In this document: in pieces, positions 59,143 to 64,000 of the stretch
Layout of the letters: each line of letters starts with the position of its first letter
Position numbering within the stretch: the first letter of the stretch is position 1
NCBI GenBank assembly: GCA_964036155.1
Contig: OZ038422.1
Span: forward strand, 49,065,201-49,129,200
Direction: 5' to 3'
Source of the DNA: Diploscapter coronatus
Taxonomy: Eukaryota > Nematoda > Chromadorea > Rhabditida > Rhabditidae
DNA length: 64,000 nt
The notes under the pieces: generated by a model
What the model was told of the DNA's origin: nothing
The model's database searches: none
What the model saw: only the letters and a program-made list of their open reading frames with translations
Program-made: the position numbers and the translations under genes

Positions 59143-60289
59143 CTTTCCTGAAAAAATCAAATTTCAATGGAAATTTTAATTTTCAAAGGTATTCAACGGA
59201 AATCGACAGTTTCAAGTAAAAAATAATTATACAAAGTAAAAATCTTAATTTATTCTTCTTATTAAAACCGGAGAAAATCAACTCTTCGTAATACAATTTC
59301 AAATTCAAATACTTTGAATTATCGATTGAACTCTATCTTCCAAAATATTTCAGAGCGTTCCCTTCAAATAGTAAAATCGATAACTTCTACTCAACATAAA
59401 CTACCGAGTAAATAACCGAAAGGATACAAATTCAATAATAAAATATTTGGACATCTGAAAATCGCATACCATGAGATTTCCAAATTCCTCGACAAATAAC
59501 CGGGATTACAAGAGTCGTCTACGTAGGAACTCGCGGATCTTTATGAAACTCCCTAATGAGGGTTTTCGATGACACTAAACATGATGATTACATTAACAAG
59601 GCAACCGAAATTTGACGAAATGTCTTTTCTCACTATCTCTTTCTAATTTCATTCTCTCGTAGATATTACTAACTATAGCACTCCGTCAAATTTTAACCAC
59701 CATTAAAAGTGCTCAACACACTTATAAGCATGAAATTTCGATTCCTGCATGCTTTCTGCACTTGACTTAACGAATTGGAAAAATTCGCTTACATGATTGA
59801 CAAGTGAATTTACGCATTCCCTATACAACATGGGAACGAAAAATCGAAGGCTTCAGAGTGCGCCTGAGCACTTTTCGATGTGATACTAGTGATATCAGCA
59901 TCATTGAAAACCCCTATTTGGTAGATTTCATCGAGATCTGTGAGTTCCTATGTCGATAACTCCCTTTGTTAGAAAAGAAATCTGGAATGAAAAGACTCAA
60001 ATTAAACTTTTGGATGTTGAATTTTGCAGCGTGGTGACACAACTTCCATACGCTCTTGTCCAGCCAGGTATTTTTCCGGATACGACAAAACTGGCTGGAA
60101 TCGAATGCTTAATCATCACTTGTGATTGTGAATAAAAGCAGAGTACGGTTACGCGCAAGTGCGCTTTGTCGAGTTCTGAAATGCGTAAAAATGAAGGATT
60201 TTTGTGCATTTTCTATTGTACCTTTTAAAAATGAACGTCCATATTCGCGTAGATGGAAGGGAGTGTCGCACGTTTGAGGTCGGACCTGT
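59143..60289 (-). promoter_or_regulatory. Gap between SMG-2 and NSUN2
   Basis: 1.15 kb with no supported exon. Being upstream of NSUN2 and downstream of SMG-2 on the same strand, it may hold the SMG-2 3' end and a promoter for the NSUN2-HERC operon. The plus-strand frame 59950-60135 lacks any support. Confidence 0.45.
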
Positions 60290-63200
60290 TTAGGGTCCCT
60301 GGGAGAGCAGCAGATTTGCCATGTCCTGAACGAGATTTATAGAATCCTTCAAATTTTTGAAAACTCATTCCAAACCTGATCAATTTCCTGGCTGAGGGGA
60401 ACGCGATGGTGGTAGTCATCCTGCGTGGCCTGGCTCTGACTCGCCCGGTTTCTTCCGTTCGCAAAGGGCGGACCGTTCTGGGTCAAAGTTAGACCGCTCA
60501 TTGAAGCCTGAAAATTGCAATTTTCCAACCTAGAGAAAATAAGGAAACACCTGTGAATAGATTCCATCGAGCGAGGGGAACTGGTCTTGCGAGGCATAGG
60601 CGTTCGCGTCCTGCGAGGCTTCAGGCATGAAGTTGGACTGGTTGAAAGAGCCGCCGTGGCGAGAGCGCTGGTTGCCTGAATTTCCGAATTTTCATTTTTC
60701 CCACAAAAATGAAGTCTTACGATTTGGATGTCCCGGCTGCGGCGGATTGCTGAACGCAGAGGTCTGGTGGAACATGTGCATCGGCACGGGCACAGAGCCG
60801 TGGCGCAGATTCTGCGCGCTCACTGCGAACTGCGGGTCGATGAAGTTGCCACGGTCGGGCGGGCCTCCTCCACCCCGACCAGAGGAAGTGCGGTACTCGC
60901 CCAGAGTGTAAAGTTGGCGCTGTGGTGCAAAGCGCAGAGACGCCTGAAATGATTCATGTTTCTTGAAATGATTTTTCTTACTTACAGGCATAGCCGGATT
61001 GAGAATCTTGGCCTTGGGCTTGGGGAGCTGGAAATTGACCGATTTCAAGTTGTTGATCGGACCCTCGAACACGAGTCCCTTCTCTTTGAACGTGTGGACC
61101 AATTCGTTCCAGAGAGCTTGACGGGCCAGAACCTGAAAATGATATGGAATTTTGAAGAAACTGGAAAATTCTGCAGTCTGTTCAGCCTAAATACTCGCTA
61201 GTAAACTCTGTATTTGACAAAAAGCTAAATTATTGTTCAATACAAATTCCAAAGTCTGTTCAACAGAAATTCGCTTACGAAACTATAGGAAGATTTTGGA
61301 GTCCTTTTAATTTTCGCTCCTTACCTTGGCATTTCCAATGATGACGAGGCCATACTTGGCACGCGTGAGGGCGACGTTCAGCCTACGAGGGTCGTTGAGG
61401 AATCCGATGCCCGACGACTCGTTCGAACGGACGCACGTCACGATTATGAAGTCTTTTTCGCGACCCTAGAAAACAATAAATTGGAAAATTAGTTTAGTCT
61501 TTGGGAGGGGCCTAGACGAAAGGTCTTCAAAGATTTTTTAAAGACAACTTTCGCGAGGGCGAATTTTAAAAATTGCGTTTGATCGATTAGACTTGATCAT
61601 ATGACTGGTTTTAAATTAAAAAATCGAAACTTTACGATCAAAGTTTTGAAAAATAAAAAGTGAAGTACCGACTATTCATTCAGTCTATTTCGGGGATAAG
61701 TTAATGTTTGCTAAGCTTTGTTTTCGGATTTCAATTAATTAACCTGAAAAGCATCGACGTTGGCGATCTCCAGGTTCTCGTAGAGGGACTTGTTGAGAAT
61801 GCCCTGCGTGTGCATGTAGTTGACTATGTAAGAACGCTGACCCTCGTACGGCGTGATTATGCCGATTTGCTCGGGTCGCATGCCCGATCTGAAAAGTCGA
61901 AGCAAATATTCTATCTTTTCAACGTTCACTAAAATCGTCGAATTTTTTCCTTTTACTTTCAAAAATTTCTAATTTTCTAACAAGAAGTAAAACAATTGTT
62001 TTTTCTGCAGAAAATAAAGGTTTTATTATTTATGCCTACTTCAAAAGCAGACTGGTCAATTTCTCGACGTTGGCGGCCTCGGTTCTGTTGAGGAAGGACG
62101 TGCCGCTGCTGCTCATCTCCTCCATTCCGTAGCACGACCAGAACATCATCGGCTTGTTCTGAACGGGCCAGTCCCAATTCACTCCTCTTAGTTGACGCTC
62201 GTCTGAAAATGTGATATTATTATCTTCAACCTCCGTAAAACTATCCAAAATATTTCGCTAAAGCTTTGCCGCAGGCACCCTAATCTATTAATTCTCTACA
62301 GGAAATGTTTGTTTTCAGACAAGTGCTGAGCGGAAGTTCCATTTCCGTTTCTGCTTGTCGAAATGTGAACATGCACTTTCCACCCAACACTGTTTCAGAC
62401 CTATTTATTTATAATTTCATACAAGGCTAAATTGCAAAATCGAATTCTTTTCAAGAAAAAATCTCCTTACTGTCAGTGACTCCATTCTGAAGACTGCCCT
62501 CATAGAAAATGTTGGAGGGAAAGGCGCTGAGTTCTGGGTGCATTCTGTACTGAACCTGCAGACGGAAGGGGCGATTGCCGAGCAGAATGAGTCTTTCGAA
62601 CAGCGACTGCTGCAAACCCGCTTTGGCTGCCTGAAAACACCGTAATTTTGAATAATGCCGTTGTTGAAGATTTTTAAAAATCACCTTCTTGCACATGATG
62701 ACAGGGCCAAGCTGACAGTGGTCGCCGACCAGCACGAGCTGACGAACACCACGCACAATCGGAACCAGGACTTCGGGTTCTGTCGCCTGAAAATACAAAC
62801 AAATGAAACTTACTCTAAAATTTTATCTCTACACGAATTTTAAAATCATATATTACTTATTTTTCTCAAATTACCTGAGTGGACTCGTCAATGAGGACGC
62901 ATTTGGTGCGGATGTTCTTGATTCGCCTGTCGGCCGCAGTCGAACAAGTGCAGCAAATCACGTCGGCAGCAGCCAAGAGTTGGTGCTCGTTGATCTGAAA
63001 TTTTTATTTTGTCAACTCAAAAATGCGCGTTCCGACCTTCTTCAGCTTGAGATATCGCTCGTGATCTGCTGTGGACAATTCGCCGATTTCCTCCTTGAGC
63101 TGAAGCAATTTCTGGAACTCTCCTGCAGTCGTCAGGGTCCTGAGCTGTGCGTGCAGAGTCAGGAACTCGACTGTCGTTTCGAGGCCTTCACGCGATTTGG

Positions 63201-64000
63201 CACACAGGCGGATCACCTGGGTAAAATTTTATTCTATTCACTTTTTCTTTTCCTACCCTCAATCCCGTTTTGTGAATCCTCTCAGCCAACTGGTCGACGG
63301 CAATGTTCGAAGGACTGCAAACCAGCACCTGGCCCTGCGTCTGTTTCACCAAATGGTACACGATCGTCGCAGAAGTCACAGTCTGAAAAATTTCAATTCG
63401 GGAATTTTTGAAGTCCCATCAATTCCCCTACTTTTCCAGTTCCCGGAGGTCCCTGAATGAGTGTGAGTGGTCTGATGAGTGCGTTTTTGACTGCAGTCAT
63501 CTGGCTGTTGTTCAGTTCTGGAAGTCCAGGCGCTGCCAATTTTCTGGGCTGGGCGATCTGGAAATAATTTGTGTTTCTTGGAATTTGGAAAATTAAAAAT
63601 GCGACCTTGAAAAGGACTTCCTCGACGTCCCTGCCCATGAGTTTGTAGTAAAGATACTGGCTGACGGACTTCTCATCCGACAGCTTGTGCAGGGCGTACT
63701 TCATCCGGTCGAACGAGATCGAGTTCCACACCACCTAAAGCATCCCGTAATTGCTCTTTATACTTTCTATCTCTAAGCTACCCCTACTTTCTTGTAGTTT
63801 TGCCCTTTTCTGGAAAAATAGTAAAGGAAAGACCAAAAAGAATAAAAACTACAAGAATGCAGCTTAAGGATAAAAATACAAGAGGCCTGTAATTTTGAAA
63901 ATCTAATTTTTTCCACTTGTCTACCTCAACGCTGAACTGAATCCTCGGATCAGTGGGCATTTTCTCGTTGTGATTCGCCTTCATCTCACAGCCGATTTCA
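60290..64000 (-). CDS. smg-2: SMG-2/UPF1 RNA helicase of nonsense-mediated decay (5' part outside window)
   Basis: Sixteen exons cover the C-terminal two thirds, about 710 codons: 63925-64000, 63606-63734, 63432-63557, 63257-63382, 63037-63216, 62875-62994, 62685-62786, 62471-62630, 62040-62202, 61744-61888, 61325-61465, 60986-61132, 60721-60943, 60551-60675, 60376-60507, 60290-60325. The helicase core has Walker [30 protein letters not shown], Walker [41 protein letters not shown] and [16 protein letters not shown]. Exon lengths match human UPF1 residue for residue in several places. The C-terminal region carries many SQ and TQ sites (for example [14 protein letters not shown] and the final LLLSQGP), the targets of the SMG-1 kinase. 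UPF1 unwinds mRNPs and triggers decay of transcripts with premature stops. The N-terminal CH domain lies beyond position 64000. Confidence 0.98.

Noticed and set aside
59950..60135. 61-codon plus-strand frame between SMG-2 and NSUN2
   Set aside because: No domain or splice context; an inverted repeat of CCAGCCAG inside it is too short to interpret.
1..64000. CRISPR arrays, bacterial operons or ribosome binding sites
   Set aside because: No direct repeat arrays were seen, and every recognised gene is split by spliceosomal introns.

Overview
This window is nuclear DNA from a nematode, most likely a rhabditid relative of Caenorhabditis. The sequence is AT-rich. Genes are split into many small exons by introns that are mostly 40-55 bases long, with 3' splice sites ending in TTTCAG or TTTTAG. 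Several start codons sit directly behind such a 3' splice site, as expected for spliced-leader trans-splicing. I rebuilt about 135 introns by hand and checked reading phase across each join. No bacterial, viral or CRISPR content was seen.

Layout, left to right. 1-4175 (-): GRAMD4-like membrane protein, 3' end outside the window. 4674-6651 (-): mitochondrial ribosomal protein L46. 7305-8195 (+): CCDC102-like coiled coil. 8966-10228 (+): synaptogyrin. 10609-15021 (-): ionotropic receptor of the IR25a/GLR-7 type. 15538-16099: remnant of a mariner element with intact ends. 18380-23692 (-): RMND5/GID2 subunit of the CTLH ubiquitin ligase. 26883-28109 (-): small secreted Ly6-like, probably GPI-anchored protein. 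28400-29007 (+) and 29529-29801 (-): two small unrecognised genes. 29998-35075 (-): TIF1/TRIM33-type RING-B-box-PHD-bromodomain protein. 38421-39355 (+): RGS protein, 5' end not found. 41139-44801 (+): Grainyhead transcription factor. 46303-47737 (-): NME6-type nucleoside diphosphate kinase homologue. 48268-55396 (-): HERC4-type E3 ligase. 55591-59142 (-): NSUN2 RNA m5C methyltransferase. 60290-64000 (-): SMG-2/UPF1 helicase, 5' end outside the window.

The right third is the best organised part. SMG-2, NSUN2, the HERC ligase and the NME6-like gene all read leftward. Only 194 bases separate NSUN2 from HERC, with a 3' splice site touching the HERC start codon, which is the signature of a nematode operon. 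From memory, grh-1, smg-2 and the neighbouring NSUN2, HERC and NME6 genes lie together on C. elegans chromosome I, whereas glr-7, sng-1 and the RMND5 homologue are X-linked. The window may therefore span a junction between ancestral X and I material.

The most unusual sequence signals are a cluster of six apparent GC-AG introns, frequent AAG 3' splice sites, a recurring noncoding 11-mer (GRGAAATAGYG), a reading-frame conflict in the Grainyhead gene that could be a poison-splice switch, and a proline-to-isoleucine change in a catalytic motif of NSUN2. I found no clear new multi-gene system beyond the operon.
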